A stretch of DNA of 64,000 nt from positions 1 to 64,000 of the forward strand of contig NZ_PPXC01000019.1 of the NCBI RefSeq assembly GCF_002909445.1, in the 5' to 3' direction. Position numbers and translations under genes: made by a program. The notes under the pieces were generated by a model that was not told where the DNA came from, did no database searches, and saw only the letters and a list, made by a program, of their open reading frames with translations. The first letter of the stretch is position 1. Every line of letters begins with the position of its first letter. Positions 63,377-64,000 of the stretch are shown piece by piece. The DNA comes from Arthrobacter glacialis (lineage in GTDB: Bacteria; Actinomycetota; Actinomycetes; Actinomycetales; Micrococcaceae).

Positions 63377-63431
63377 GTTGAAGCTTCAAGTAGTTTGCTA
63401 CTATATGAGTACAACAAACCTTGGAGACACC

Positions 63432-64000
63432 ATGACCGCACACAAAGACCTGCTTTCCGCCGACCTCACGATGGGTACCGTCATGCTCAGGGTGGGGGAC
63501 ATGACACTCATGAGCAACTACTACCAAACGGCGCTGGGCCTTGACATTGTGGCCGAAGCTGACGGCGGCCAATATTTGGGTCGGGGCAGCACTCCGCTGG
63601 TGCACCTGCAGCCTGCCGGAGGTCTGCACCTTCCGGGACGTGGCGAAGCTGGACTGTTCCACACGGCGCTACTTTTCAACGACCAGGCCGCCCTCGCCGC
63701 AACTGTTGCCACCGCTGCCCAGTACAGCCCCCAGGCATTTGCCGGCAGCGCCGACCATCTGGTGTCCGAGGCCTTTTACTTCACCGATCCCGAAGGCAAT
63801 GGCATTGAGCTGTACTGGGACCGCCCCCGCGACTCCTGGTCCTGGAAAAACGGCGAAGTTGAAATGGCCACCCTGTCACTGTCGCCGCAGCACTACCTGG
63901 ACCAGCACCTCACGGAGGAAGCCGTTGTGGGCCAGCGCCAATCCGGCGCCGATGTTGGTCACGTCCACTTGCAGGTCGGTGACGTGAAAACGGCTGAGAA
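63432..64000 (+). CDS. VOC-family dioxygenase/glyoxalase-like protein, 3' end cut by the window
   Basis: An open frame from ATG 63432 runs to the window end (189 codons) without a stop. It has two vicinal-oxygen-chelate repeats: LTMGTVMLRVGDMTLMSNYY...GLDIVAEADGG and the HTALLFNDQAALAATVATAAQ / FYFTDPEGNGIELYWDRP segment, with a second module starting at VGHVHLQVGDV. Metal ligands are suggested by the His of HTALLF and the Glu of GIELYWD. This arrangement resembles catechol-2,3-dioxygenase-like CatE proteins. The C-terminal part is missing. Confidence 0.75.
   Translation, partial: MTAHKDLLSADLTMGTVMLRVGDMTLMSNYYQTALGLDIVAEADGGQYLGRGSTPLVHLQPAGGLHLPGRGEAGLFHTALLFNDQAALAATVATAAQYSPQAFAGSADHLVSEAFYFTDPEGNGIELYWDRPRDSWSWKNGEVEMATLSLSPQHYLDQHLTEEAVVGQRQSGADVGHVHLQVGDVKTAE

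Overview
The window is a chromosomal segment of a high-GC actinobacterium, most likely a member of the Micrococcaceae (Arthrobacter and relatives). This rests on the core order thiL - DAK2 protein - recG - rsmD ... coaD ... DUF177 (yceD) - rpmF - rnc - mutM ... smc ... ftsY ... amtB - glnK ... ffh, on many GTG/TTG starts, on LAxTG (class E) sorting signals and on a fused oleBC gene. No rRNA, tRNA, phage, IS transposase or CRISPR array was recognised.

Left part (1-21.8 kb): a wall-anchored type I phosphodiesterase, a large lipoprotein, a methyltransferase, a DUF3515 protein and small hydrolases come first. An iron-siderophore ABC operon follows (ATPase, binding protein, double-length permease) with a DtxR/IdeR-type iron box and a neighbouring AraC-type regulator. 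Then come urocanate hydratase, a MarR/MFS efflux pair, a GNAT protein and a hydrolase. At 18.8-21.8 kb there is a SipW-type signal peptidase fused to a LamG domain, next to a TasA-like protein with a SipW-type signal. A periodic array of AGTAAC motifs lies upstream and a MarR gene beyond it.

Middle (22-49.4 kb): the conserved housekeeping run is interrupted twice. Between rsmD and coaD lie a flotillin/NfeD pair, an oxidoreductase, two unknown proteins (one frameshifted), a spermidine-synthase-like protein and an aminotransferase. Between mutM and smc lie a decayed AbiEi/DUF559-type pseudogene, bracketed by 49-bp inverted repeats, and a translationally coupled oleA-oleBC-oleD set for head-to-head long-chain olefin synthesis. 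An MFS gene sits between smc and ftsY.

Right part (49.5-64 kb): a 1,208-residue secreted protein with two long blocks of Asn-Thr tetrapeptide repeats and an LASTG anchor, followed by DUF5819 and HTTM membrane proteins; an orphan LuxR-type regulator; amtB-glnK with a candidate GlnR box; a divergent glucose-6-phosphate dehydrogenase; ffh; and small enzymes, the last cut by the window end.

The most unusual signals are the signal-peptidase/LamG fusion, which carries a SipW-type cleavage region in front of its own LamG domain; the Asn-Thr repeat surface protein with its DUF5819/HTTM neighbours; and intergenic palindromes of nearly constant length (62, 62, 62 and 61 bp), two of which are clearly the same element.
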